Source: Proteles cristata cristata
Taxonomy: Eukaryota > Chordata > Mammalia > Carnivora > Hyaenidae
Length of the DNA stretch: 64,000 nucleotides
Direction of reading: 5' to 3'
Assembly: GCA_017311185.1 (NCBI GenBank)
Contig: JAESUZ010001282.1
Span: 558,001 to 622,000 of the forward strand
Made by a program: the position numbers and the translations under genes. Below are positions 50,010-62,360 of this stretch, one piece after another. The notes under the pieces are model-generated. The model did not search any database, was not told the origin of the DNA, and saw only the letters and a program-made list of their open reading frames with translations. Each line of letters begins with the position of its first letter. The stretch's first letter is position 1.

Positions 50010-50730
50010 GGACACTTTGGAGTATATAAAGCATTTTCACGTACATGATCTCATTTTTCCTCAGTAGAACCCAGTGGGGTTTAAATGGGCCATTTGGGGA
50101 TCAAGAAGATGTGGTTTATCTATACCATGGAATACTACATGGCAATGAGAAACAATGACATCTGGCCATGTGTAGCCACATGGATGGACCTTGAGGGTGT
50201 GATGCTGAGCGAAATAAGTCAGGCAGAGAAAGACAAATATCATATGTGTGCACGTATAGGAGGATTAGGAGGAGCTTAACAGAGGACCAAGGGGGAGAAG
50301 AAGGGCGGAAATGGTGGGGGAAAGGGGGAGAGGCAAACCATGAGAGACTCTTGAATGCTGACAAAAACTGAGGACTGGTGGATGTGGGGGGGAGGAGGGG
50401 TGGGCATTGAGGAGGGCACTTGTGGGGATGAGCACTGGGTATTATGTGGAAACTAATTTGACAATAAACTATTTGTAAAAAAAAAAAAAAAATTCCTCAA
50501 AGTATTAAATTGATTCACTGCTAAAAAAAAAAGAAAAGAAAAAAATAAATGGGCCATTTGGATTCTAAACTCTTAAATTTAGAAGAATCATTTTTTCCCT
50601 CAAGTACATTCCTTTTACAGATGGGTTAACTGAGATTCAGAGAGATTAAGTCCTTTGCCTTAATTCACGCAGCTGGCCTCTAGCAGAGATGAGAAGCAAA
50701 TGAAGGATTTCTGAACTCCAATCCAGAGTT
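50010..50730 (-). mobile_element. MIR-like relic split by L1
   Basis: Left 'taaagcattttcacgtacatgatctcatttttcctcagtagaaccc', right 'ccttttacagatgggttaactgagattcagagagattaagtcctttgcc...cgcagctggcctctagcagagatgagaag'. Consistent with one antisense MIR interrupted at 50098. Confidence 0.55.
50098..50545 (+). mobile_element. 5'-truncated L1 with apparent 3' transduction
   Basis: Starts in the last part of L1 ORF2 ('gaagatgtggtttatctatacc', 'ggaatactacatggcaatgag', 'agccacatggatggaccttg'), runs through the 3' UTR to AATAAA and a poly-A at 50477-50492. About 30 bp of unrelated sequence (50493-50522) with an ATTAAA signal at 50504 and a second A-rich tail follow. A 16-bp duplication TAAATGGGCCATTTGG at 50082-50097 and 50546-50561 encloses the whole, so both tails belong to one insertion. 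Not coding-competent. Confidence 0.9.
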
Positions 50731-51754
50731 CTAATTGCAATGAGCTCTTCCCCTGCTTGGAATAGATTAAAGAGAAATTATGGAATTCCTTCTAATGAAA
50801 ATCCTTAGGTGCACTTACTAATACCCCAAATGACCTTATGTTTGATAAGATTTAGGTACTATTTGTCCAAAGAGATGAAAATCATTCTTGGTATAATTTT
50901 GAAAAACCTTTGAGCTTAGAAAGTCTTTGGCCTGCCTGCAAAATAATGATCAGTCCTGCCCAATATCCTAGAGGAGTTTTGAGAATGGCAGTTTTTATGC
51001 TATGAGTCATACTTTCAATTTCTATTAAAATTCTTATATGGCCACATATGCTTTCTCTCAGGCTTTGGGCGTCCAGGCCTGTGCTAATTTGCATGTCTGG
51101 TTTAGATAATGTCTGAGGTCTCTTCCAGCCTGAAAGAAGCCTCTGATTCTATTATATAAGTGAGATCACATTCCACCTATCAAGAATTGATGGTTCTTTT
51201 TCTTTAACTACTGTGTTTTTGTTGTGTGGATGCAAGACTCAGGGATGAGAGCATTTCACGCTTACCTACCAGGCCACAAAGATGGAATATTCCTTCACGA
51301 TGAGCTGACCTGTCCACTTTTCCTACACTGGCCCCATAGAATTGCTCTTTTCTGCAGACCATTTCAGATGCAAGTCAAAAGACAAATCATAGTGTTGGGA
51401 TTTTAAGTTTCTGTTTAAGACCACACCATCGCCAATTACCCTGATCCTACATATGCAGAAACTGGTGAACTCTTTACTGAACTGAACTCTCACCTTTTAC
51501 CGTCCTCCCCCAAATGTCCAAAACAAAAACAAAAACAAAAACAGAAACCACTGTTAGGTTTTTTTCACTAATTGTGTTGTCTTCCAACGCAAAGTAACTC
51601 TCACTAGCCAAAGAACTAATAAAAGGGCACTCACTTTCCAGGAGGGCTTTCAGATCAACTTAAGCCCATCCAGTCACTCTTCCTGAGAAAATTATGGTGC
51701 TGGAGAGAGCTCTATTTTCACAACATTAGGCAGGTCAAGGCTTTGTTCCAATCA

Positions 51755-51985
51755 TATATTTTTGGTGAGGCCCTCCTCATTGCAGGACTATTTCTCTCTC
51801 AGCACTTTCTTTTTCTCCACAGCACTCACCACCTTCTCATATACAATGTAGTTTACTGTTTGTTTTGAATGTAAGTTCCACAGAACAGGGATGTGTGTCT
51901 AGCCCTCACTGTATTCTTAGTGCATAGAGCAGTGTCTAGCACAGTGGTAAATACTCAATAAAATTTGGTTGAGTGATGAATGTGT
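51755..51985 (+). mobile_element. L2 LINE 3' end
   Basis: 'gaggccctcctcattgcagg', 'cacagcactcaccacc', 'gaatgtaagttccacagaacagggatgtgtg', 'cactgtattcttagtgcatagagcagtgtctagcac', 'aatactcaataaaatttggttgagtgatgaa' in L2 order. Confidence 0.75.
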
Positions 51986-53251
51986 TGTAGGATAAAAGAT
52001 GTAGATTAAGTCCAATAAGCTAGCATTGGGAAGGGGAAGAATCTTGGAGTGAGCGAGGGAAACAAAGGTGAGGAAGACACAGTCTCTCTCTTCCAAATGA
52101 TTATCACCAGGCAAAGGGGGAATACAAAGAACTACACGAGAAGACAGAACAAGGCAGAACAATAAACCTCAGACTATCACCAGAGAGCCTTGAAAAGAAG
52201 CTGATTTGTAGAGCAGACACAGGCTGGTACCCCCTATGGCCAGAGGACGTGAGGACAACCACACCATAGGCCATTCAGACCAGGGTCCTCAGCAGAGCTG
52301 AAGGGGTCCAACACACACACCCTCACATTTCTCCTCAAGCCTTGTTACCTAAGTGAACCATTAGCATTTCTTTTTCCTATTTGGAATCCTTTTAAACCTG
52401 AGGCAGATTTGACCAAAAAGCCTTGCACTTCAGTTCTGTCTACATGGCCCAATGTGGAGGGGAATTTGGGCAAACACCCAATTAATCTAGTCAGTATGAA
52501 TTGCTTTTCCACATAAGGCTGGCCCAAAAACCCCACTCTGAGGCCTTATCAAAATAAATAGGCCATTTAGACTCCTGTGTCATTCAGACACAGAGCCCAT
52601 GGGAGAAACAAAGTGAAGGAAGGGTCCAGGCTCAGCGGGGAGCCTCGCGTGACTGTGGCAAGGCCGTGCCTGGTGAATGTGCCACTCGCCTTTCCAAACT
52701 TTTCATATTTAAAAACCATCCATTTTTTTCAAGCATTTTTCTCATATGTCCTTCTTCCCCTTCACACATATAATATCTTAAACAGTACCTCCATTATACT
52801 CCACGCAGCGGGGCTGATTCTGAGTCTGCGGGGCTGTTTGGATTCCAGGACAAGATCCTTGAGCAAAGGAAATATGATCCAGGATGTTTTTTTTTTCTGT
52901 GAGTTCCAAGTTTGAGGAAAGCCTTCCCTAGATATTTCCCTCCTCCTGAGGTCTCAGTAGAAGCCAAGATCTTCTGTTGCTCTTTGGAACATAAGATGCC
53001 ACTGGGGCGAAGGCCGGGCTGCCCCTATAGAACGGGTTGAAGTGAGGTGAGGACACAGCTCTGAGCATTGAGGCTGGCTGGTCAGGGACCTGGGGCTGGT
53101 GGCCATTGAGTAAATGCTAGACTCTTAACACCTAAGCCTACTATACCAGCAGGCAGCCCATGGCCGCTGCCCCTCACCCTCTTCTAGGGTAGTGTCTCTC
53201 AAACAAAGGTCCTAGCCAAATTATTTCTTGTTTCAAAAGAGAGCCACGCTT

Positions 53252-53435
53252 GGGGTGCCTGGATGGCTCAGTTGGTTAAGTGTCCCACTTCGGCTCAGGA
53301 CGTGATCTCACGAGCCATGAGTTTGAACCCTGCACTGGGTTCTCTGCTGTCAGCAGGAGCCCACTTTGGACTCTATGCTTCTCCCTCTCTCTCTGTCTCT
53401 CTCTCTCTCTCTCAAAAATAAATAAACTTTTAAAG
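53252..53435 (+). mobile_element. Feline SINE, sense
   Basis: GGGGTGCCTGGATGGCTCAG head, GAGTTTGAACCCTGCACTGG box B, AAAAATAAATAAACTTTTAAA tail. Imperfect flanking duplication around GAGAG...GCCAC.CTT. Confidence 0.93.
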
Positions 53436-53654
53436 AAGAGAGAGCGAGCGCCACACTTTATTCCAATTGGGAATCACTGATTCAGGAGTGCAGGAATGGA
53501 ACTATTTCTTCTTCTTTATGGTTTGTCTTCCTTTTCAAGGCCTTCCTTGATGAACTTTTTAACCTCAACTACCCAGATAAACATTTTAGCGGTGCAAGGA
53601 AGATTGAATAATCTACAGGTACATGGTGTATATTTTTAAGTTACTGTTCATCAA

Positions 53655-53810
53655 ATGTTTGTTTCATCCTCAGAGCAATCCTATAAGACATGTGTTCTTC
53701 ATCTTTTTGAGAGAAGAAGAACTCAAGGTTCAAAAAAGCAGAGAAGCTTTGGGACCAAAATCACTCAGCAGAGTAAATTGGCAGAGCTGGGATCTGAACC
53801 CAGGGCCAAC
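53655..53810 (-). mobile_element. MIR relic, antisense
   Basis: 'ctcagagcaatcctataagacatg', 'gaagaactcaaggttcaaaaaagcagagaagc', 'actcagcagagtaaattggcagagctgggatctgaaccc'. Confidence 0.65.
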
Positions 53811-55359
53811 TGCTTCTAAACATAGTATCGTAAGCACTGGAGAAACCCCAAGGCCTACCACAGAAAAAGGATACCTTCACAGGAGTCATCCTACGTCCTG
53901 CATAAACAGCCCCTGCTCAGGTGCTAGTTGCCTGCACACTGTTTTTGAAGTGGGAGAGCCAGGCCAGAAAGTCAGACATTGGGCATGGTTGCTGGCAGTC
54001 GTTATCATGGAGACAGTGGCACATACGAAGCTGGTCCTGAGGTGGGGGTTGGGAAGGTTTGGAAAGCAGAGCAGACTTTCACCGGTAGGGGGCAGCGTCA
54101 AAGGCAACACAAAGGAGAGCCTGGAAGAAAGCAGCCTGAGTTGGGTTATTGGCCAGTAAGGCCTGCTTCTAGGAGACTGGGCCTGTCAGAAAAACCTGGG
54201 ACTGCCGGGTTGGATCATCTGGCCCAAACTTGTCCCAAGAACAAATTTGGTTGCTCCCCTACACAGTTCTTCCCTGGAGAGTCTAGGGGATGTATCTTCT
54301 TCTGAGTGGGCTTGGCTTATTCTTGGGAAGTTCAGGGCTCTGGGTCTCCTTTGGCATCCTCGTTCTTTCAAGAGAGGAAGTCCGGATCTGACTGAGAGAA
54401 GCCCCTGCTCTGAGCAGGAGCAGCCTTGTCCATTCTTCAGCTGAAAGGTCTACATTCAGAAGCCGGGCTTTCCCTGGATAAACAGGGTTAGGTGCTGCCA
54501 AATTTCAACGGCAACCAGAAATTCGATGAGAAGTTTCAGGGAAAATTCATCTCTTTCCATCAAGTAATTGAGAGCATAGCCTCGTGTCATGGGGGATAAA
54601 GAGAGAAGCTCTTGTGTGCTGGTGTCACTGCATCTTGGGCCTCCAGGTGAGGTCATGACAAAGTGGAGAGCTGCATGTTCCCTGATACATTAGGCCTTCA
54701 GACAGCCAACCGTGGGCGTCAGAGCAAAAAGAAACTTTCGTGAGTCAGTTGGCCAGATTTCTAGGACCCGTTTAAAAGCTTCACACAGAAACAGAGTTAA
54801 CACTGGGATGTCTATGAGAAGGTCATGTCCAGAAAAAGCTTTCCCCTTCCAACAGGGACTTTTCAGAAAAAAAAAAAAAAAATGAAAATCTCCATGCTCA
54901 TATTTCTCTTCTCTGGGAGGCTCTCCTGAATTCTGAGAGGCCATTTAGTGTCAGATTCGGCCACACCGAGTATTACAGAATGGAGATACTGTTCAGGCCA
55001 TTATGGACGTGAGGCTGAATTATTGACAATGCCCAGTAGTGCCCAGGTTCTCCAGAACAAGCCTCTGGTTCTTCTTTGCTTTGGTAAAAATTGATCTCAG
55101 GACTGCCCGAAACCATGGACTCCAGCTGGACCTGTTTGGGTGACTTCCCTGAAGAGGAATCACAATGAGATTTGTCATCTTAGTACTCTATAAAGCCAGA
55201 GAGTGAGTTTGCCAGAGGCTGAGTGATTTTTCTGCTGATAAGGCCATCTGCTCCCTCCTAGAAGATCGTCCACCAGTCTGCTGGCCCTTAATGTTCACAT
55301 TTTTGAACACTGGGCCCTCTGCTGCTACCTTAGCCTGTCTTTTCAGAAGACAGTTCTCA

Positions 55360-55572
55360 GGGGCCCCTGGGTGGCTCAGTCGGTTTAGAGTCTGACTTTG
55401 GCTCATGGCATGACCTCACGATGCATGAGTTCAAGCCCTGCGTCAGGCTCTCTGCTGTCAGCACAGAGCCCGGTTTGGATCCTCTGTCTCCTTCTCTCCC
55501 TGCCCCTCCCCCACTGGTTCTCTCTCAAAAATAAATAAGTAAACTCAAAAGAAAATACTTTAAGGAAAAAAA
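55360..55572 (+). mobile_element. Feline SINE, sense
   Basis: GGGGCCCCTGGGTGGCTCAG head, GAGTTCAAGCCCTGCGTCAGG, AAAAATAAATAAGTAAAC tail. Flanking AGAAGACAGTT on both sides. Confidence 0.93.
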
Positions 55573-56219
55573 GAAGAAGACAGTTTCCGAAGGCAGACAG
55601 CACACACCATACTTGGGGGCAGTGGGGGACAGGGCTTGCTGCACACTCAGGCTGCTGTGTGGACCAGGAATAGCCCACAAAAGAAATCTCCATGAGTTGG
55701 CCGGCAGCGGGGGTCAGGGGCTCTGACACAGCCAGGCACCGGGCCCAGGAAGGGTTGGTGTCTGTGCAGAAACACGAGTCACTGGGTTAACAACCTGGTC
55801 TAGGCTTTGTCATGTTGGTTATAGACATATTTCTGTTCATTGTTCATGTGTCTGGGACCAGAGCTAACCACACTGCTAGGTTTTTCCTTGTGTGACTTTT
55901 GGGAGAAAAAGAAACAAGCCCTCATTTCAATGACACTGTTTAAAAATATATAAAATAAAATGCAGGCGTATAGATGTATAGTGGCCACTCCTTGACTTCC
56001 CTGTGGGGCCAAGCTTTCAGCTTATGCCTGTAGCAGGCTTGCCCATTATGCCCCGAGGGCACACAGAGCTCATACGCCTATACACTTCATCACCCCGACT
56101 CGAATCACCTAAGAAAAGTCAGGGTAGGGGCCTTGAATTCTCTTCAGCTAGTGAAATAGCAAACAATAAAAGGAAGTATATATACTTAGCAAGGACAACA
56201 TATTGGCCTTGTTGATTTA

Positions 56220-56420
56220 CTCATTCATTGAAAGAATTATTGTGTGTACTTGTTCTGTGCGGGGCACTGGTCTAGGTGCTTGGTTACACCAGGGAACAGA
56301 AGAAAGATTGCCACCCCAGTGGGCCTGACGTTCAGGCAGGAGATGCAGACCATAAACCACAAATATGAGTGAGGGATTAAATTAGGTGATAAGTGGAAAA
56401 AATAAGTCGAGCAGAGTAAG
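56220..56420 (-). mobile_element. L2 3' end relic, antisense
   Basis: 'tcattcattgaaagaattattgtgtgtacttgttctgtgcggggcactggtctaggtgcttgg' then 'ccagggaacagaagaaagattgcc' and 'ttcaggcaggagatgcagaccataaacc'. A weaker MIR-like stretch follows at 56505-56620. Confidence 0.6.
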
Positions 56421-58154
56421 GAGGTGGGGGAGAAGAGAAGTTAATGTACATTCAGTAGAGCTAGCAAACATGTCTCTGGGGCTAAATGCTTTTTAGGAGT
56501 ATGACAATGATGCCAATAATAATATCACTTGCTAACATGTACTGAGGCTGACTCCATGTCCTCACTGAGCTAAGCGGTTACCTGGATATCTCATTTAATC
56601 CGCAAGCTACCCTGGTTCTTCAGCTCCTTGAGGAGAACCTTAGTTCTTGGCCTTGGTCTTCTCCAACACCATGTTTTGTCTCTACAAGAGGACTTGGTCC
56701 AAAAACACTGGTTTTCATGTAAATGTTACATGTAGCAGCTGTCCCCATGAACCCTAGTGCCCAAAGAGTACATTTGTGAAACTCCTCCATAAATGGGCCC
56801 AGGGTATCCTTTGTGGACTCAGGTGCCGGGGCAGGATTTTCCATGCAGGTAGATGGCAGTGAAAAAGCAAAAGGGAGGAGCCACGTGGTCGGTGTTGCCC
56901 TGATTTCACACTTGGCTCTGGGACCACTGAGACCATTGGCTAAAGGCACCAGCTGATGGCTGCCGCCCCTTGCTATTTACTGCTCTGTTAACTGCACAGG
57001 CTGATTGCTGGTGGCCTCTCTGCTTCTGTCCCTTCCTTTCTGGGTTTGGTCGGAAGTCTTCACAGCCTGGCTTTCCCCCTGAGGTGTGGCATTGAGAGAA
57101 CTGCATCGCACAGCAGCCCCCGGGCATTGCAGGCAAGATGGGCGTACCCGGCACTTTTCTGATAAAGCATCAACTTCAAACTAGGATTGGGTACTTGGAG
57201 GGAGAGAAGAATCCAGCCATTGGCCACCCTCCATTGGTTAGAAGGAACTCAGCCATGTGTTCTGTAACCTTTGTGTGCTTGCTCTGTTCCTGGAGCCTGC
57301 CATAAAGGAGCAGGGGGAAAAGGTGTTAAGTCGATGGTAATTATAGCCACGGCCAGAGTTCAGTCTTTGGAATGGATATAACATAGCTGTCAGATAGGGT
57401 GGAAGCCTTCAGTAGAATAATGATTGACTAAAAAAAAACAGTAAGTCGACTCTGAGACAGAGATCTTATCAGTGCAGTAAATCACAAGTCGAGTCAGAAC
57501 TGCAGATGACACACACCAGTTCCGGGAACTTACTGATTCTTTTTCTTTTTTTCTTTTGGCATGAACTTGTCACTTTCTATCCCACTTTCTGTTCCTATGA
57601 GAATCGCCTCCTTCCCCAGGTGCTCCGATCCATCCTATACATCCCCACAAACTCTGTTCTCCACCACACCCTTTTTCATGGTAGCGCTGCACGCCCACGA
57701 TCTCTCTTGGTTTCCACTACCTGCAGCCCAAGGTCGCTGCAGTTGGCTAGCTACCATCACCACAGCCTTGAACATGACCTCAGCCCTCACTTCCAGCCCT
57801 CTCTCCCCTATCTTCTCTTCACCTCACTCATGTGCTCCCAGTCATGACTGACCTCAGACACCACTTTCTCATCTCTCCAGACACTTCTGCTTTGTGCCTT
57901 CTCCCATTGTCCCCTCTCTCCTCCCCAAAGAGGCCCCACTCAAGTCAGATGGCCCCAGTTACACTCACCTCTCCCTCCTTAACCTCCAGTGGACCCTAAT
58001 ATCACCACCACTCCTTTGACACATGGCCTGTATTTCCCCACAATCTTACTCGTCTACTCATATTTCAATGCAAGGATGGGGAACTTGTTCCATATCACTT
58101 CACACCCAGGCTCTGGTCAAGCACACAATACAATGCAGAACAAACTCCCAGTTA

Positions 58155-58470
58155 CAACTGCCTCTTGAACGACATGGGGGCTCTGCACTGTCCAAAACCA
58201 GTGCGTAGTTTCTGACTGATCAAAAGCTTAGCTGCAAATAGTCTACTGTTGACCAGAAGCCTTACTGTTCACATAAAGGAGTTGCTTAACACATATTTTG
58301 TATGTCTGTTATATGCTATATTCTTAGAATAAGGTAAGCTAGAGAAAATAAAATCTCAAGGAAACCACAAGAGAGAGAAAATACATGTGTAGTAGTATAC
58401 TGTAAATGATGCAGGTATAAGTGGATCGTTTGTATAAGTTGTTCCAGGGTCAGCTATAAACTATTGGAGA
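58155..58470. mobile_element. Tigger-like (TcMar) DNA transposon relic
   Basis: Begins 'gcctcttgaacgacatggggg' and ends 'tataagttgttccagggtcagc'. Middle 'agtctactgttgaccagaagcc...gcttaacacatattttgtatgtctgttatatgctatattcttag' resembles a short non-autonomous element with terminal 'ttgaacaacac'. Family name from memory. Confidence 0.5.
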
Positions 58471-59789
58471 CTGAACCAGCGTTTGCTCTCTGCCCCTCGC
58501 CCCCAAAGAGCAATCTTGAAGAATCGCACCTTTCCGTCTGCTTCTCCTAGCACTGTATACCTTCTGGGGACACTTGCAAGCCACCCCAGAAGATGCTCAT
58601 CAGTGCCCTCACCTCATTCCAGGCTTGTAAATAAACAAGCTGGGATTTGTTTTTGTTTTTGTTTTGTTTTTAAGCAAGAGGAAGACTCTATTGGTAGGAG
58701 GAATTGTTGGGGCGGGGGGTGAGCAAAATAAAAATAAAAACAGACCACTTCAGTGGGTTGAGCTTTGTCTCTCTTTTGTCGCCTTCTCTTCCTTTCTCCC
58801 CCATCCCTATCTCCCTCACTTTCTGTTTTGCTTTTCATGCCAGTTCCTATAGATAGGAATTGAAAAACTGCACTGGCTTTTCCAGAACCAGGCTGAATGT
58901 GCATCTGCCTGTGGAATTTTCCACAAGAAAACTGTCCCTGTCTTTTGGTTCTTCTTAGCCAGAACCGATGAGAACAAGCAATAGGCTGAGCCCATCCATC
59001 TTCTCAGTTCTTATTCTGATTCGTCTGAGAGGCTCTGAAGGGGTGGGGGAGGACGGTTGTGTCTCACCCTGCCAGGCTGTTGTTTGATGAGGTTTGTGCT
59101 CCATTTGTTCGGATGGCTTTTATGGTTTCTTTGTTGTTTGTGGAAAGACTTTGAAAGTCATAATTCTGAATCCTTAAGCTCTTCTGCTGTTCCTGCTCAA
59201 TATCGCAATGGGACTCCCCCCCACGAGAAAGGAAGAGAGGAAGTTTCCAGCTAGTTAGCTATGCAATGTCTGAACACGGTTATGGAGGAGTGTGGACTCT
59301 TTCAGAAAAGTGGTTGGCACCACAAAAGTTTCAGGTTCAGTGGAGTGTTCTCCAAGACACCCAGGAGCAAGGCTTTAGGCTTTTCCAGGCAGGAAGTGTC
59401 TCTCTATGCCCTCATTTCTTGTTCTTGCCCCCTTTTCAGCCACACCTCTGACCTTCTCCCCTTCTTTTGGGTCATTGGGCCCAGCCCTCTCCACTACCAC
59501 TGGAAAAGCATGGAGAGCCTGCAATGTGCTCACGCCCCTGAGCTATCATCTCCAGCATCAGTGTGCTGATGCCAGGGGCTGGAGTTGGCCTTTAGGAACA
59601 CCATGGGCCTGAGATATCCTTCCTATGGAGTCATTAATCTGGACATTGCCCATCTCTTCAAAGCTGCTTAAAGGACTTCGCTATACAACTATAGACACTT
59701 TTTCTTTCTAAACTTGTATTAATTTATATGTGTACAAAACTTTATAAGATACCTCACATACGTCATCTCATCTGACTGTAACCTGCTTC

Positions 59790-60130
59790 AGGTCGGGCCA
59801 CTGTAACAAAGTACCATAGACTGAGCAGCTTATAAATGATAGATATTTATTTACCATGTGTCTAGTGGCTGAAGTCCGGGATTAGGGTGCTAGCCTGGTG
59901 GGGTTCTGATGTGAGCTTTCTTCTGGATTAGAAACTATTGACTTCTCGCACCCTCACGTGGCTGGAAGAAGGCAAGCTAGCTCTATGGCCTCTTCTTATA
60001 AGGACACGGACCCCATTCATGAGAGTTCCACCCTTATAAGCTAACTACCCTCCCCCCCAACCTGCACCTCTTAGTGCCATCACATCACATAGGGAATGAG
60101 ATATCCACCTGTGCATGCAGGGGCGGGTGG
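59790..60130 (-). mobile_element. MaLR (MLT1-like) LTR relic
   Basis: 'gggccactgtaacaaagtaccatagactgagcagcttataaatgatagatatttattt' is the complement of the MLT1 LTR 3' end. 'ctcttcttataaggacacgg' and 'ccacccttataagctaac' continue it. No internal region. Confidence 0.65.
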
Positions 60131-60204
60131 GGGAGGGGGAACACAGTCATGCAGTTGGCAACATTACCGCAACTCCCTAAGGCAGACAAACCATGTCAGT
60201 GTTC

Positions 60205-60310
60205 ATGTCCATGTTAGAGAATACTGATGCTCGGGGAAGTCTGATGATTCCCTCAAGGCCTTACAACAAATGGTAGCAGGGACAGAACCTGGACCAATCC
60301 TCCGACTTCT
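60205..60310 (-). mobile_element. MIR fragment, antisense
   Basis: 'gaatactgatgctcggggaagtctgatgattccctcaaggccttacaacaaatggtagcagggacagaacc'. Confidence 0.5.
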
Positions 60311-60519
60311 GGTTCAGGATCTTTCCTGTTCCGTCAGCTTTAGTCAGCGTTCATGTTCTTTCCCACCTGTACCCCGGGAGAAGAGGACATTTCTGGAACT
60401 TAGGCTGATGAAATCATTGCTGATTAAATCAAAATTTCTCTGGATAACTAAAAGAGAATCCTCATGCAACCGCTCTGAAAAGCAGGAGATGCTGATGTAC
60501 TCTCCTTGTTTTTCATCAG

Positions 60520-60585
60520 ACCCTTCTTATGAATCCGTCAGGAGAGGAGGATGGAGCAATAACATGAATTCTGGCCTCAACAAAA
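60520..60585 (+). CDS. FLI1: FLI1 exon 6 (codons 219-241)
   Basis: 66-bp exon, acceptor TTTTTCATCAG|ACCC, donor AACAAAA|gtaagt, strong. Phase 1/1. It encodes PSYESVRRGGWSNNMNSGLN then K, completing Asp219 and opening Ser241. This is the first FLI1-derived exon of the human type 1 EWSR1-FLI1 fusion and the start of the FLI-specific region before the ETS domain. Against human FLI1 as recalled (DPSYDSVRRGAWGNN), residue 223 is Glu for Asp, 229 Gly for Ala and 231 Ser for Gly, a dense set of changes for so short an exon. The reading frame stays open upstream of the acceptor to an ATG at 60270; I regard this as chance. Length and phase allow in-frame skipping. Confidence 0.96.
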
Positions 60586-61569
60586 GTAAGTAAATGTCAC
60601 ACTATTATCTGGAGGAAAACATTTTTTCTACAGACGGAGGGCTGGAGAACAGGCCTGTGAGATAGAGCAGGACAGGGGTGAACATTAGTTGTCTGGCTTT
60701 CGGGAGGACATCCAAATTAACTGCCAGTAAGGCCTATTGGTGATACCTGCTCCTTGAAAGACAGAATGGGATTTTCATTCAAGCTTCTGTTTTGTTGCAT
60801 TGCGTTTGGTTTTAGAATTTTTGAAGTGGAAAGGCTTCTTGGGAACTCTCAGGAGTTCCATATGAATGGGAGGTCGCGGGATTTGGATCCAGTCATTTAT
60901 GTCATGATAATGACCCTTCGTGACTTACCTCCTCAGAGTGTTGGAGCTTAAGCATATCAACCTCTCTGCCCTAGTTTCATGAAGGGCTGAGGTGGAGGCT
61001 AGACTTAGGAGGAGAAGGCAGGGCTCTGCTATATCCATCTGTGTTCAAGTCTGACCCCAAAAAATCTCCCATTAAGCGAGGAGGGATAAAGAATGACTAT
61101 AAACTCCTAACCAGAATGTGTCTACCTTGCTATCTGTAAGAAGAAATGAGTCAAACATGTGAATCCGTGGTGAAGAGACTTTTTTCAGGAAGGGGTTAGG
61201 ATGACCAACTGATGCCCAAGCAATAACCAGGATCCCTTTCAATACCATGTATTCACTGTTTGTTTACTTGGGGCCCAAGACCTGGCACTCTCGGATTCAC
61301 AAAGACGAACCAGACACAGGCCAGTCTGTCAGGCTGGGGAGAGGGGTTACACACACGGCTCTTTCCATCTGGGTGGTATCAAGGAAGGCCTGTGGGCCTG
61401 GGACCATTTGAGTTGGCTCTCAGAAAAGGGGCAGGATTTGGACCTGCAGAGATGGGGAAGACAGACTCTCCTCAGAGAGGTGGGGGCCAGGGAAAGATGG
61501 CAAGGTTGACATGTCTGACAGTCAGTGAGGACTCCAGGTTTCTGGAGAATAAGATGCACAAAGGGAGCT

Positions 61570-61784
61570 GGGGCGCCTGGGTGGCTTAGTCGGTTAAACG
61601 TCCGACTTTCGCTTAGGTCATGATCTCGCGATTCGTGGGTTCGAGCCCCACGTCGTGCTCTGTGCTGACTGCCAGCTCAGAGCCTGGAGCCTGTTTCAGT
61701 CTGTGACTCCCTCTCTCTCTGACCCTCCCCTGCTCATGCTGTCTCTCTCTCTCCTAGAAATAAATAAAAATATTTTTAAAAAAA
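61570..61784 (+). mobile_element. Young feline SINE, sense
   Basis: GGGGCGCCTGGGTGGCTTAG head, CTGACTGCCAGCTCAGAGCC, CTCCTAGAAATAAATAAAAA tail. Exact 14-bp duplication ATGCACAAAGGGAG at 61554-61567 and 61785-61798. It lies 702 bp before exon 7. Confidence 0.97.
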
Positions 61785-62204
61785 ATGCACAAAGGGAGAG
61801 CAGTCTGGAAAGGTAAGGAAGGGGCAGGAAGGGTAGTATGAAGCAGTCCTTCACTCTTTAGTCAGTGAGGACTCACCAGAGTGTTTGGGTGGTGGAGTGA
61901 AATGGAGTGAAATGGTTTCAGAAGATTGAGCCAGCGAAATATCATATATGGACCAGTGGGAAGAAGGGGAGAAGTGAGGCAAGAATCAGAGAGAGCCATA
62001 AACCGTGCAAGAAGCAGCTCAGATCTAAGATGGAGGAGCTATGGCAGCAGTGGAAAGGCTGTATGTGAGACGTTCCGCAAGGGGCGCTCACAAAACACCG
62101 AAGCATGACGCGCAGGTGATGCTAGCACACAGGTCACCGTCCCATTAAGGACCTCTCAATTTCCTATTTAAAAATGCAGTTCACAGCGGCCACACCATTA
62201 GACA

Positions 62205-62360
62205 CGCTGTACTGTAAGTTTATTGTTGTTTAGCATTGTCTCCCCATTAAAATGGAAGTTCTGCCAGAACTGCTGGTTCGTTACTGAATCTCTAGCCGCA
62301 GGAATACTGGCAGCACCAGTAGATTCTAGATAAATATTTATAAACTAAAATGAATGAGTG
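62205..62360 (+). mobile_element. L2 3' end relic
   Basis: 'aagtttattgttgtttagcattgtctccccattaaaatggaagttctgcc...gttactgaatctctagccgcagg...tagataaatatttataaactaaaatgaatgag'. Confidence 0.6.

Larger units (their letters stand above)
36222..60519 (+). other. FLI1: FLI1 intron 5 (24,298 bp)
   Basis: GTGAGT donor; acceptor CTCCTTGTTTTTCATCAG. It is the largest intron in the window and holds most of its repeats: four of the five GT arrays, nine feline SINEs, a short L1 with 3' transduction, MIRs, L2s, a MaLR and a DNA-transposon relic. Unassigned stretches with nothing recognisable include 37,130-38,220, 38,540-39,340, 40,560-41,740, 43,340-44,470, 44,780-45,610, 45,950-46,540, 48,450-49,600, 50,770-51,750, 51,990-53,240, 53,820-55,350, 55,590-56,210, 56,630-58,150 and 58,480-59,780. 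Confidence 0.92.

Noticed and set aside
53623..54159. 178-codon plus-strand open frame in intron 5
   Set aside because: Its N-terminal part is translated antisense MIR (the 'SWDLNPG' phrase typical of MIR translations).
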